A stretch of DNA of 64,000 nucleotides from Alphaproteobacteria bacterium (lineage in GTDB: Bacteria > Pseudomonadota > Alphaproteobacteria > Rhizobiales > Rhizobiaceae), in assembly GCA_024742485.1 (NCBI GenBank), contig JANSYK010000002.1, forward strand, positions 682,001 to 746,000, in the 5' to 3' direction. Positions 43,287 to 51,673 of the stretch are shown here, one piece after another. The position numbers were made by a program, and so were the translations under genes. The notes beneath the pieces are model-generated. The model had not been told where the DNA came from and searched no databases. It saw only the letters and a program-made list of their open reading frames with translations. Position 1 is the first letter of the stretch. Each line of letters begins with the position of its first letter.

Positions 43287-44189
43287 CTAGCTAACTTTGA
43301 GCATCATGAAGATGCAGTCTGCGCGGTCGTTGTCCTCAAGATATCCGCGCCACAATCGATCGGCTGGTGGTTCAATGCCATGCAAGCGAGTGTGTCCACT
43401 GGGGCGGCGGTCGCGCAGCCAACCGAGAGCATTTGACAGACCATAACGATGGATAGTGCGTGCGTTTTCAACCGTGAAACCAGCACGCTCCGCGCAATCC
43501 GCCAGAGCATCAATGTCAAAGTACCAACGATGAACCACACGATAGAAAAATGACGGGAATTCGTCCGGTAGCAGGTCCATCAGAATATCGCGCCGATTTG
43601 GAGTGGAGATTAGCAAGCGTCCACCCGGGGCCAACAATGGTTTGATGTCCGCTAGAAACTTCCGCGGATTTCGCACATGCTCTATGACTTGCAGACTGAC
43701 CGCGTAGTCTACTTCACCACCGAACTTAGGTTTGGCGTCCAAGGAATAGGGGAAGACAGTGTAGCCTCTTTTGCGCAATGAGTCTTGATAAATTACGCTG
43801 GGTTCGATTGCCAGTTTCCGACGTGCGATCCCGGTAACATGGTCTAGAAAACTACCACCGGCACAGCCCACATCCGCTATTGTCTTATCGCGAAGAGTTC
43901 CATGCCCGATGGCCTCGATAGCAAATCTTTGTAGCTCATCAGCGGTGGCGAAATATGCACCGGTTGTAAGTCCCTGCCCAAGTTTCTGTCGATACGCATC
44001 GGTCTCATAAAACTGCTCATCTGGACAAATCTCTTCGGCTAACCTGTCCACTCCGCACTGCCCGCAACGCGCGACTGCAGCCCCATCGCAAAATGACCCG
44101 TGGAAACCATCGCGAACAGTACCTTCATAGATCATACGCCATTGTTCTGCGTTACAGACTTCGCATTGATCAAATCCAGATAGCGTCAA
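43287..44189 (-). CDS. Methyltransferase with N-terminal zinc-binding domain
   Basis: A 300-residue enzyme from a TTG at 44189 preceded by AGGAG at six nt. Cysteine pairs C9/C12 (CEVC) and C42/C45 (CGQC) form an N-terminal zinc ribbon as in sugar C-methyltransferases and hypothetical relatives. SAM motif I is IADVGCAGGSFLD (104-116), then LAIEPS, and VSLQVIEHVRNPRKFLADIKPLLAPGGRLLISTPN. The substrate is probably a nucleotide-linked or chain sugar. It is more A+T-rich in codon use than the genes at 31-42 kb and sits next to a decayed paralogue. Confidence 0.85.
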   Translation of the reverse strand: MTLSGFDQCEVCNAEQWRMIYEGTVRDGFHGSFCDGAAVARCGQCGVDRLAEEICPDEQFYETDAYRQKLGQGLTTGAYFATADELQRFAIEAIGHGTLRDKTIADVGCAGGSFLDHVTGIARRKLAIEPSVIYQDSLRKRGYTVFPYSLDAKPKFGGEVDYAVSLQVIEHVRNPRKFLADIKPLLAPGGRLLISTPNRRDILMDLLPDEFPSFFYRVVHRWYFDIDALADCAERAGFTVENARTIHRYGLSNALGWLRDRRPSGHTRLHGIEPPADRLWRGYLEDNDRADCIFMMLKVS

Positions 44190-44312
44190 CTGTTTCTCCT
44201 ATTCAAAAATATAGGCAATTTCTTTATTTAAATATTGAATTATTATTTAAAATAATCTAATATATATATAAAAAATAAATGTAATATGGGAAAATAAATC
44301 TGACGATATTAT
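44190..44312. other. Very A+T-rich spacer
   Basis: About 120 bp of nearly pure A/T runs (for example TTTATTTAAATATTGAATTA and TAATATATATATAAAA), unlike anything else in the window. It separates the methyltransferase TTG, whose SD lies at its left end, from the ABC transporter's stop. It could hold a promoter for the genes to the left or an H-NS/MucR-type silencing site; neither is shown. Confidence 0.6.
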
Positions 44313-46190
44313 CTAGGATTTTTCAATATTATTAGCATGATTGCCCATGCCTGAGGAAACCATGCTCGAAAACAAAGGCGATTCATGAAGCAACTGCTCG
44401 TAATTTCCTTGGGAAATCAGCGCTCCATTCTCTAACACGAAGATTTGGTCGCACTTTTCTATTGTCGGTAATCGGTGTGCGACGGTTATCATTGTAACAC
44501 TTCCTTTTAATTTTTCCAGCGCCCGATCCACGGCTTGAGCACTCAGGTTATCAAGTGCACTGGTTGCTTCATCAAAAATGATGAGGTTGGGCCTGTCGTA
44601 AAGCGCCCTTGCAATCGCTACTCGTTGGCGCTGCCCGCCGGAAATACGATTTCCTCGTTCGCCAAGGTTTCCATCCAGGGTTACGGCAGCGGCAACATCT
44701 TCTAAGTTCGCCATATTGACGCACTCTTCTATTCTCGCCTCGTCAACATCTTCAGGCCGTACTCCAAATGCAATATTTGCGCGCAACGTATCATCGATTA
44801 TCAGCGGATTCTGAGGTACATATGCGATGTCCCTTTGCCATGCTCCTATTTCAGCGTCCTGGAGGTGGCAGCCATCTATGGTGATTTCTCCACGAACAGG
44901 CAGGAGGAGACCAAGGAGCAAATCGACCAAAGTCGTTTTACCCGCACCGGTTGGGCCGGCGATGCCGTAGGATTTACCCCGTTCTATAGTGAGCGAAAGA
45001 TTGCGAATCGCGCCCGATTTTTCGTGATCGTAGCTATAGCTGAGGTCGGCAATTTCGACACACTTCCAACCTCTATGGCTGGTTCGATTAGGATCCTTTA
45101 CGTTCCACTCGATTGGGTCGGATAGCCTGTTCACCAGCGAGTTGATTCCCTCTATAGCCGGAATGATGCTCCAGATGGCGCCAAATTCTCCGCTCAGCCT
45201 TGTAATGGCTGGAATTACGCGTGCCGTCACCAATAATACAAGCGCCATAGTCGTTGCTATTTCGCCGCTACTTTTTCCAAGCCCCCAAAGCATCATTGCT
45301 ATGAGAATAATACCAGTCTGGCCAAGCGCGATCATCAACATCGGAGGTGCGGCCTGGAACAACTTCAATACACCCATGGCCTGAGTCGCTCCTTTGAAAG
45401 ATTTGCAATAGGAGTCGACAAAGGCACTTTGTCGGCTGCTCAACTTTACATCCTTTATCCCGCTTAAAAATTCACTTGCTATTGCGAATGATTTTGCTGA
45501 GGCAGCGCGATGGTTTTCGGAAAGCAGGCGGATATGAGACCGTGTCAGAAATACAACAAACCCGGACAGTGCGCCCACAACTATCATAGCAAACAGACCC
45601 GTCAGGGCAGCAGTGGAAAGCACAACTCCAGCGACCAAAAACAACAAGCTGCATTGTCCAACCATTGTAGATATGCGCTGAATCGAGACGCCCCAATGTT
45701 GAACATCAGTAAATACATAGTGCGTCAGAGTGGAAGTGTTCTGGCGAACCAACCAATCGTACGGTGCTCCGACACACATTTTCATTATTCTGTTAGCCAG
45801 TCTTGTTTGGCACGATACTCGAAAACGTCTGCTCAAATCCAAAACAATATAGTTCATTACCAAACTGAAAATAATCAGTGAAATCGCAGCGGAACCCGTT
45901 AACTTGACAAATGTCTCAAAACCGGGCGCTCCCATGAACTGGTGGATCAAGCCAATTGATTGATTGGTGTTCAGGACGTCCGGATCCACCAGTAGGCTGA
46001 CCAGAGGCATAACTCCAATGAGCGCTACCGTGTCCAACAGACTAGAAAACACCGTTACCGCCGCGATCCAGCAAGCTTGACGCCTTTCCGATTTTGACAT
46101 TAGTCGCCACGTCAATTGAACGGCCCACCAAACCGACCTCTTTGTTTGGTTTGGGGATATCTTTGATTCTTTGATTTTCAACGTCGACAA
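44313..46190 (-). CDS. ABC exporter/flippase, MsbA/PglK type
   Basis: A 625-residue half-transporter. The N-terminal TM domain has about six helices (residues ~45-350) and the C-terminal ATPase domain has Walker A GPTGAGKTT, Q-loop VPQNPLI, signature ISGGQRQRVAIARAL, Walker B LIIFDEATSALD and the H-loop TVAHR. Fused exporters of this type near glycan genes usually flip lipid-linked oligosaccharides, as PglK does, or export glycolipids. Its TTG start overlaps the preceding kinase-like/methyltransferase gene by 13 bp; no strong SD is visible, so a slightly later start is possible. It is the only exporter in the locus, since no Wzx, Wzy or Wzm/Wzt is visible. Confidence 0.9.
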   Translation of the reverse strand: MSTLKIKESKISPNQTKRSVWWAVQLTWRLMSKSERRQACWIAAVTVFSSLLDTVALIGVMPLVSLLVDPDVLNTNQSIGLIHQFMGAPGFETFVKLTGSAAISLIIFSLVMNYIVLDLSRRFRVSCQTRLANRIMKMCVGAPYDWLVRQNTSTLTHYVFTDVQHWGVSIQRISTMVGQCSLLFLVAGVVLSTAALTGLFAMIVVGALSGFVVFLTRSHIRLLSENHRAASAKSFAIASEFLSGIKDVKLSSRQSAFVDSYCKSFKGATQAMGVLKLFQAAPPMLMIALGQTGIILIAMMLWGLGKSSGEIATTMALVLLVTARVIPAITRLSGEFGAIWSIIPAIEGINSLVNRLSDPIEWNVKDPNRTSHRGWKCVEIADLSYSYDHEKSGAIRNLSLTIERGKSYGIAGPTGAGKTTLVDLLLGLLLPVRGEITIDGCHLQDAEIGAWQRDIAYVPQNPLIIDDTLRANIAFGVRPEDVDEARIEECVNMANLEDVAAAVTLDGNLGERGNRISGGQRQRVAIARALYDRPNLIIFDEATSALDNLSAQAVDRALEKLKGSVTMITVAHRLPTIEKCDQIFVLENGALISQGNYEQLLHESPLFSSMVSSGMGNHANNIEKS

Positions 46191-47671
46191 ACCAGCATTG
46201 TACGAGGACTGGCGCTGTTCATCGCCGTGTGGTCCTTAATGACTTCAACTGACTGAAAGAGTGGTTCTAAAGCATTGATGAAGTTTTCAAGACAGTAATC
46301 ATCAGAAACGGTTGCTGTCATTGACGAGTTGGAACTGCTGGCCCCGGTGCCAGGCTTGAATTCCGTTATGAGAATCTGACCTGTTAGAGCTGATAGCTTC
46401 TCGGCGATAATCGACCAGGGTAAGAACTCGACCAAGCGCATGTGGTGCACAAATCCAAGTGCCAAAACCGCGTCGGATCGGAAGCGCCGTAAATGGCCTG
46501 AATCTAGGCCCACAAAATCTAGAACAAAGGGACGCAGTGAAACAGGTTTCTCAGCATTGCGGACAATGTTATAAAGCCTTTCAATTGCGCCGATATCGTT
46601 ATCCACGGCCGTAGTCTGATATCCGAGTTTGGTACCAAGAATCGAAAAATGACCGATGTTAGCGCCAACATCCAGCAGCGTTTTACCTCTTGCTTCGGTT
46701 AGCAAGCGGATAATCTGTTTTTCGCGATCTCCATCATAGTATTTATCCCATCTTTCACCCGCGTTGATGGCTTCGATTAGCTGGAAGCTGCCGTGGTAGT
46801 CACTCCATTTTTGTGAAATTTTGTCGAAATTCATGGATAGCAGTACTTTTTCCATCTTGGAAAACAGTGAGTATTGCCACGAACTATACTCTTGATTTTC
46901 CTTGTCTGAATTATTTAGCAATTCTTGAAAAATAGCGCGAACAAAAGTGATGTACATGTGGTTGTGAAGCAAGCCACCAAAGGGTGACATAATAAACAGT
47001 CTTCGGTAGATATGAAACGCCCTTTTTCCAAGAGGACCTCTTTGCGAGATCCATCGCATCGCGCCACGGAGGAGTGGCCGATGAAGAGATAGATCTTCGT
47101 CAGTACTGATGGTCCCGGTTCGCATCACCAGGGCCGCTAGTTCCGGTCGTTGATCAATGAGTCGCAATGGGCCGGTATAATTTGCGTGAAATTCAGCATA
47201 GCCAAATTTGGTTGAGCCTTTTGGTCTGATGGCGGAAATATTGTGGAATCGAGGCTGACCAGCCTGGTCAATCACAAATCCGGATGCATCAAAATCACGC
47301 AGGCAAAGACCCTTGCTGTCAAGCGTACGCGCAATGTGAATTAGGGCGATGCTGACATCCCGTCGCATGGAAGGAGGCATTTCAGATATGGCGGTAGGCG
47401 CAGTCAACTCCGGCTGTTCCACTGCCAGATCATAGCCGGGCAATGCTCCTTCGACCAGGTTTGAAGGGGTCAATAGCCCGGCTTCAATAAGCTCTGTGGC
47501 CATTCCACTCTCGAAGAACCGCCTCACTGCCAAAATCTGCTTTTGCTCAACGCCCCGATAGATTGAGTTGTTGTGCGAAAAGACATGCCGCATTGGATCA
47601 TTATCCGAAGGGGCCAAATGTGAAAACCGAGCGTGACCAGCATCACCTGACAAGATTTCGTGGTTCTCCAT
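46178..47671 (-). CDS. Kinase-like region fused to SAM methyltransferase (NoeA-like)
   Basis: A 497-residue protein of two parts. Residues ~30-150 resemble the NoeA-type N-terminal region, a degraded aminoglycoside-kinase-like segment: NSIYRGVEQKQ, GLCLRDFDASGFVIDQAGQPRFHNISAI (residues 121-148), where relatives read LKDxxxxNxxxxG...DxxSI. The C-terminal part is a class I methyltransferase: motif I TLLDVGANIGHFS (331-343), TAVDNDIGAIERLY, then VLALGFVHHM. Known NoeA relatives are host-specificity or polysaccharide factors of unclear activity. Translation is coupled to the upstream gene by a TAATG overlap. This is consistent with a methylation, perhaps with phosphorylation, of a glycan end, but that is inference. 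Confidence 0.7.
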   Translation of the reverse strand: MENHEILSGDAGHARFSHLAPSDNDPMRHVFSHNNSIYRGVEQKQILAVRRFFESGMATELIEAGLLTPSNLVEGALPGYDLAVEQPELTAPTAISEMPPSMRRDVSIALIHIARTLDSKGLCLRDFDASGFVIDQAGQPRFHNISAIRPKGSTKFGYAEFHANYTGPLRLIDQRPELAALVMRTGTISTDEDLSLHRPLLRGAMRWISQRGPLGKRAFHIYRRLFIMSPFGGLLHNHMYITFVRAIFQELLNNSDKENQEYSSWQYSLFSKMEKVLLSMNFDKISQKWSDYHGSFQLIEAINAGERWDKYYDGDREKQIIRLLTEARGKTLLDVGANIGHFSILGTKLGYQTTAVDNDIGAIERLYNIVRNAEKPVSLRPFVLDFVGLDSGHLRRFRSDAVLALGFVHHMRLVEFLPWSIIAEKLSALTGQILITEFKPGTGASSSNSSMTATVSDDYCLENFINALEPLFQSVEVIKDHTAMNSASPRTMLVCRR

Positions 47672-49029
47672 TATCGGGACATCCTTGCATTCCTGTCACT
47701 GGCATACAGGATGTGCTGATCCTTGGTGACTTGCATGATTGTAACCACTGTGGCGTATCCGCGTGCAACAAGCTGTTTGGTCGCCCATGCTACGTCAGAC
47801 ACTTGCCAAATGACTTCCAAATAGTTGGAAACGATATCGAGTACCTGTTCGCGAGGAATCTTTGTCAGGCGTTGTGACAAAGCGGTAACCATCTCAGCCG
47901 GGCGCGGCATTGTTCTGTTCAGATTAGCCGAATGAAACTCGTTATCGCTATAACCATATGCTTCTGAAAGATGGCGGGCAGCATCTAAGGGGCTATTGCG
48001 GTCATCATACGAATAGACTCTGTTAGCACCTGAAAGCCGCGCAAAGGCTGCAACTCCCCCCATGCCACACATTAGGTCAACAACATTTTTGTTAGAAAAA
48101 GAAACATGTTGCCTTATGTTGTCCCAAATGAAATCCCAATCGCGTGCACCGGTAAGTGAATAACACTTAGTTTGTATTCCAATAATTTCATGGCAAAAAC
48201 CTGGGTCCTGACTGACCGCAATCGAAAGGTATTTTTCCATAGAGATAAGGTGTTCAGCAGAAGCTTGGTCATCCAATTCGATGGCTACATTCTGTGGTTT
48301 GAAACGATCCGGTCGATTCTCGTTTTCCATCCAGCCTAGCCAGGCACTGGAACGAAATGGATCAGGCGACGCGTGGACGCCTTTCAAGTTAGTTGATTTC
48401 GGACTTTCATTTTTGAGCCACGCAATGACTATTCCAGCGAGCCGTCCTGTTTGCCAAGCCCCATTGGACTTGTGAAAAGGCAAGAAATTCCACCAGAACG
48501 CTATTATTGGTTTTGTTCGATAGGATCCGCCAAAATCGACAAAAGCAAGTCCACCATCTTCGCGAACGAATGTATGCCTTGCTCTGAGTTGTTTGTAGAC
48601 AACACCAGCCAAACTGATTTGGAGCACTCTATAAAAGAGTTTAAATATTGGTAGCTCACGCAGGCGCCCCTGATCCTTAAGGCAATCTACGTCAACGCCG
48701 TCAATCCAATCCATCTTCAGGACCTGCCATTTTCCATCAATCACCGAAAATGATGGATTAACTGACTGCGCACCGCCTTCTATAGATGCAATCAGGCTGT
48801 GTTCGTATTCCAGTCTGAGTTCCGGATCAATACTTGTTGCTGGCCCCCACTCAACTTTCCATACTTCATTCACACTGCGAAAAACACGATGCTCTTCGCC
48901 CCAGCGCAGAAGTTCCGATTCAGGTAAGTTCTTGCTTCTGAAATCTCTCCATCGCTGTTCCCGTTCTATGTAGATCAGAGCCAACTGGCTTCGGTGCATT
49001 TCTTTTGCCTTGTCTTTGGAGCTATTCAT
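47671..49029 (-). CDS. Kinase-like and methyltransferase-like fusion protein
   Basis: A 452-residue protein. Residues ~45-170 look like a protein or LPS-kinase fold: VWKVEW (possible ATP lysine K58), a hinge-like KMDWIDGVD (105-113), YKQLRARHTFV (145-155) in the catalytic-loop position, and VDFGGS (164-169) matching DFG. The catalytic-loop His-Arg-Asp is not canonical. Residues ~315-450 resemble a Rossmann methyltransferase: VVDLMCGMGGVAAFARLSG with YSYDDRN. This order (kinase then methyltransferase) is the reverse of the O-antigen chain terminator WbdD. It is coupled to the following gene of similar architecture and lies two genes upstream of the ABC exporter. The function is unassigned; chain-end capping is the most interesting guess. 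Confidence 0.62.
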   Translation of the reverse strand: MNSSKDKAKEMHRSQLALIYIEREQRWRDFRSKNLPESELLRWGEEHRVFRSVNEVWKVEWGPATSIDPELRLEYEHSLIASIEGGAQSVNPSFSVIDGKWQVLKMDWIDGVDVDCLKDQGRLRELPIFKLFYRVLQISLAGVVYKQLRARHTFVREDGGLAFVDFGGSYRTKPIIAFWWNFLPFHKSNGAWQTGRLAGIVIAWLKNESPKSTNLKGVHASPDPFRSSAWLGWMENENRPDRFKPQNVAIELDDQASAEHLISMEKYLSIAVSQDPGFCHEIIGIQTKCYSLTGARDWDFIWDNIRQHVSFSNKNVVDLMCGMGGVAAFARLSGANRVYSYDDRNSPLDAARHLSEAYGYSDNEFHSANLNRTMPRPAEMVTALSQRLTKIPREQVLDIVSNYLEVIWQVSDVAWATKQLVARGYATVVTIMQVTKDQHILYASDRNARMSR

Positions 49030-49253
49030 AGCTGCTGATGTGCGGGTAGTTTGGTTTGGAAGCAGACGGATTCCGGCGCCGTATCACCATTCACAGTGGA
49101 AAACCTCACGTCACGGCGAATGGTTCGCTCCATTAACTCAAACGCAGCTTTCAAGGCCTCACGACGAGCCTCGGGAATCTTTGTCAATTCGCCTTTGATG
49201 CCTTCGTCAAGTTCTGCAAGGCACTCCGAAATCCAGTCATGGCAGAAATACAA
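49026..49253 (-). CDS. Small hypothetical protein
   Basis: A 75-codon frame whose TGA overlaps the ATG of the next gene, as elsewhere in the locus. The only in-frame upstream start is a TTG at 49253 with a weak ribosome-binding site. The sequence is mostly helical and charged (SECLAELDEGIKGELTKIPEARREALKAAFELMERTIRRD), so it looks more protein-like than chance frames nearby, but no family is recognised. It might assist the downstream kinase-like protein. Confidence 0.35.
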   Translation of the reverse strand: MYFCHDWISECLAELDEGIKGELTKIPEARREALKAAFELMERTIRRDVRFSTVNGDTAPESVCFQTKLPAHQQL

Positions 49254-49914
49254 AGGTTTCTGGCAAACTGTTTGGGTCGATCATTAACATAACGACCGGT
49301 ATGATCGACATTGGGACTGCCGTTTGTAAGAACTCATTGATAAGGGATGAAAGCAGCAACATAGCTGCCTGCGAGGCTCAGAAGGTGAAATTAGAAAAAT
49401 CCAGCTACTAGTCCGTCAACAAGATGCGACGTTCGCGTTGTAATTTTCTGTTCAACCATCTTTGCGACCGATCTCACCCCGCTCAGAAGCGCAAGCTTTC
49501 GGGCCCAATGTGTCCGATCGCTCATCGGTGCTACCCAAGCCGGCACCTGCTAACCTTGCCCATCGGCTTTGAGGTTCAAACCAAACTTGAGAATCAAGTA
49601 ACTGAGTCGGTCGCACATTGGGAAAATCGCATGCAATCGAACACATTTGGAGCATCGGCTTGGGCCGGGTTGCTCCAAGGCTCATTCCTGACCTTGACCA
49701 ACTTGGGACAGCAAACTGCACTTGATTCCCATAATCCCAATAAGATGGTTGACGAGCAGCTGGTTTGCTCAGCACCGATACAGTTGTGCGAGCGTTGCCA
49801 CTGGCGGAAAGACAGCGAAGGATTAGCTGTGCAATAACTCAGCATCTGTCGAATAAGCACCTGCCATGCTCTCCATGTTCTCAACTACCCAGCGCCTAGC
49901 ATGCTTGTTACAAT
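49254..49914. other. 660-bp gap without a recognised gene
   Basis: Several overlapping short frames exist on both strands, but none shows family motifs, a good start or consistent codon use. The composition is intermediate between the G+C-rich genes to the right and the A+T-richer block to the left. It may be the debris of an insertion at the boundary of that block. No terminal inverted repeats or transposase motifs were found by eye. Confidence 0.45.
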
Positions 49915-51657
49915 TCAAATTGATGTTGGCGAACCGTTGGGTGGAACCGGAATATGATTGCTTCCATCCGGAGTAAGAAACTCTCCCAGACGCGTGACCC
50001 ATTCGTCGCGCTCGCAACACAGAGCATCAATGAAGGAGATATAGCGTCCGATGTCAGCCGAAGAGAGCAGGTCCTGCGGTGGCCTGGCCCGCACCCCGGA
50101 GGGCTTGTCGTAGGGGTAGGGCCACAGCATGACGCGGTGAAAGATGAAATGAAACAGGGCTGCCTGTCCGGATTCATCTCTACCCAACAGAGGCGCATCC
50201 TCGAGACCGGCCAGGCGGCTTAGCTGATTGAAATAGGCTTCCTGATAATCGCTATCGACGGTAAAGCCCCGCCGGCCGTAATAGACCGTTGCTCCAACCA
50301 GCGCCGTCTTGCCCAGCATTGCCATTTCGACACCTGTTGTTGATGAGAACACAACACCGAAGTGGCACTTTTCTATCAGATTGTAGGTATTGGCCGTTTC
50401 CTGCCCGGATATCACTGTCAGACGTTCATGTCCCAGAACACCAGCCAGGATATCCTCACTGCGTTCCTTGCCGCCATAGTGGGCAGCCTCCCCGGGATGG
50501 GCGCGCACGACGACATGGATATCGGTTTCATCCAGCAGATACTGCACCGTGGCCAGCAGCCACGCCCGCATGCTGGGAAACAGTCCCAGCAGGATGGCAT
50601 ATCCCGCATCATAGGGAACATTGGTGCAAACCAGCACAAAGCGCCGGCCATCATCGACCCCAGCGGTGCGGAGTGTATCCTGCATCGGCTGGTTGGGCGA
50701 TTTTTGTAAGGCAAGGCCCCAATGTGCCGTTGACGCGCGGCGGCGCTCATCGAGCAGTCCGAGTGCACTCTCCACAGCAAAACTATAAAACGGATCGTCC
50801 ATATATCCGAGTTCTTTTCGCGCTTGCCAAACCGCATCCAGATCGTCAAACGCCAGGAAGTGATCTCCGTGATTCATGACCCGGATCTGCTTGAAGTCGA
50901 ATTTTTCGAATGTGTTGACCGGGATACCCAGACGCCGGGCGCTCTGGCAAAATTGAGCCGGCTCGAAGGTCGTCCCGTTTGCAAGCAGGACCAGGTCGTA
51001 GTCACTCTTGTGACGTGTCAGATAGGACATCGCCAGCGCGTGGCTTTGGCGTGCCTGACTTTCATAATAGTCCCAAGCCGTTGCCACCTCGGGATCGTCC
51101 CTATCGATTGTCTCGCGGCGGGTGCACATGATGATATCGCTGAGGACCTGTTCACGCAGGGCCTTTGCATCCACGTCATGCTTCGCAACCGGGAAATCAG
51201 ACAAATCGACACATCGAATACGACCTCTGCTCCAGCTTTCCACCTGTGCAAGGACCGCCGCCAGATAGGGCTTTGCGCTGGGGTCATCAATCAAAGGTGA
51301 CTTGATGGGGCTTTGTAATTTCGGCAAATAGCCGATGGTAACGGTGTGGCCGCGCCAAGCCAGAAGGATCGCCACTGTGAAGTCAAGTGTGAACTGGATT
51401 CGATAGGCGCAAAACATAAACACACGTTTGGGTTCCGGCAGAGGCTTGATCGCCGGTACATCCAGGGCGGCCAGCCAGTAAGGCAGATGCGCACCCAGCG
51501 ACCACTTGTCGTTTGGGGTGAGGTGCACGATCAAGGGTGACAGCGCCGAAATCACCTTTCGCGCTACGGGTCCCGGGTGGCGATGCGCATAGTAGGAGCC
51601 TGGAACGGCTTCGATCCGCTGGCGCAGCAGGCGCATCGTTTTCTGGAGCAGCGTCAT
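49915..51657 (-). CDS. Capsule-synthesis-type glycosyltransferase-like protein
   Basis: About 580 residues from an ATG at 51657 with GGGA five nt upstream; a GTG at 51702 would overlap the preceding gene by 29 bp. The central Rossmann-like half contains VYDLVLLANGTTF-like DYDLVLLANGTTFEPAQFCQSARRLGIPV, and the C-terminal half HVVVRAHPGEAAHYGG, NLIEKCHFGVVFSSTTGVEMAMLGKTALV and YYGRRGFT, the pattern of capsule polysaccharide (KpsS/LipB-like) proteins. A transferase using a CMP- or nucleotide-activated sugar is plausible; with pseudaminic acid made upstream, it is a candidate pseudaminyltransferase. The stop is followed by the 660-bp gap. Confidence 0.7.
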   Translation of the reverse strand: MTLLQKTMRLLRQRIEAVPGSYYAHRHPGPVARKVISALSPLIVHLTPNDKWSLGAHLPYWLAALDVPAIKPLPEPKRVFMFCAYRIQFTLDFTVAILLAWRGHTVTIGYLPKLQSPIKSPLIDDPSAKPYLAAVLAQVESWSRGRIRCVDLSDFPVAKHDVDAKALREQVLSDIIMCTRRETIDRDDPEVATAWDYYESQARQSHALAMSYLTRHKSDYDLVLLANGTTFEPAQFCQSARRLGIPVNTFEKFDFKQIRVMNHGDHFLAFDDLDAVWQARKELGYMDDPFYSFAVESALGLLDERRRASTAHWGLALQKSPNQPMQDTLRTAGVDDGRRFVLVCTNVPYDAGYAILLGLFPSMRAWLLATVQYLLDETDIHVVVRAHPGEAAHYGGKERSEDILAGVLGHERLTVISGQETANTYNLIEKCHFGVVFSSTTGVEMAMLGKTALVGATVYYGRRGFTVDSDYQEAYFNQLSRLAGLEDAPLLGRDESGQAALFHFIFHRVMLWPYPYDKPSGVRARPPQDLLSSADIGRYISFIDALCCERDEWVTRLGEFLTPDGSNHIPVPPNGSPTSI

Positions 51658-51673
51658 TCGATCCCGTCCGGGT

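Noticed and set aside
49424-49837. 137-codon plus-strand frame in the 660-bp gap, considered as a transposase fragment
   Set aside because: No DDE, HTH or recombinase motif and no inverted repeats; it is the only plus-strand frame in a minus-strand locus.
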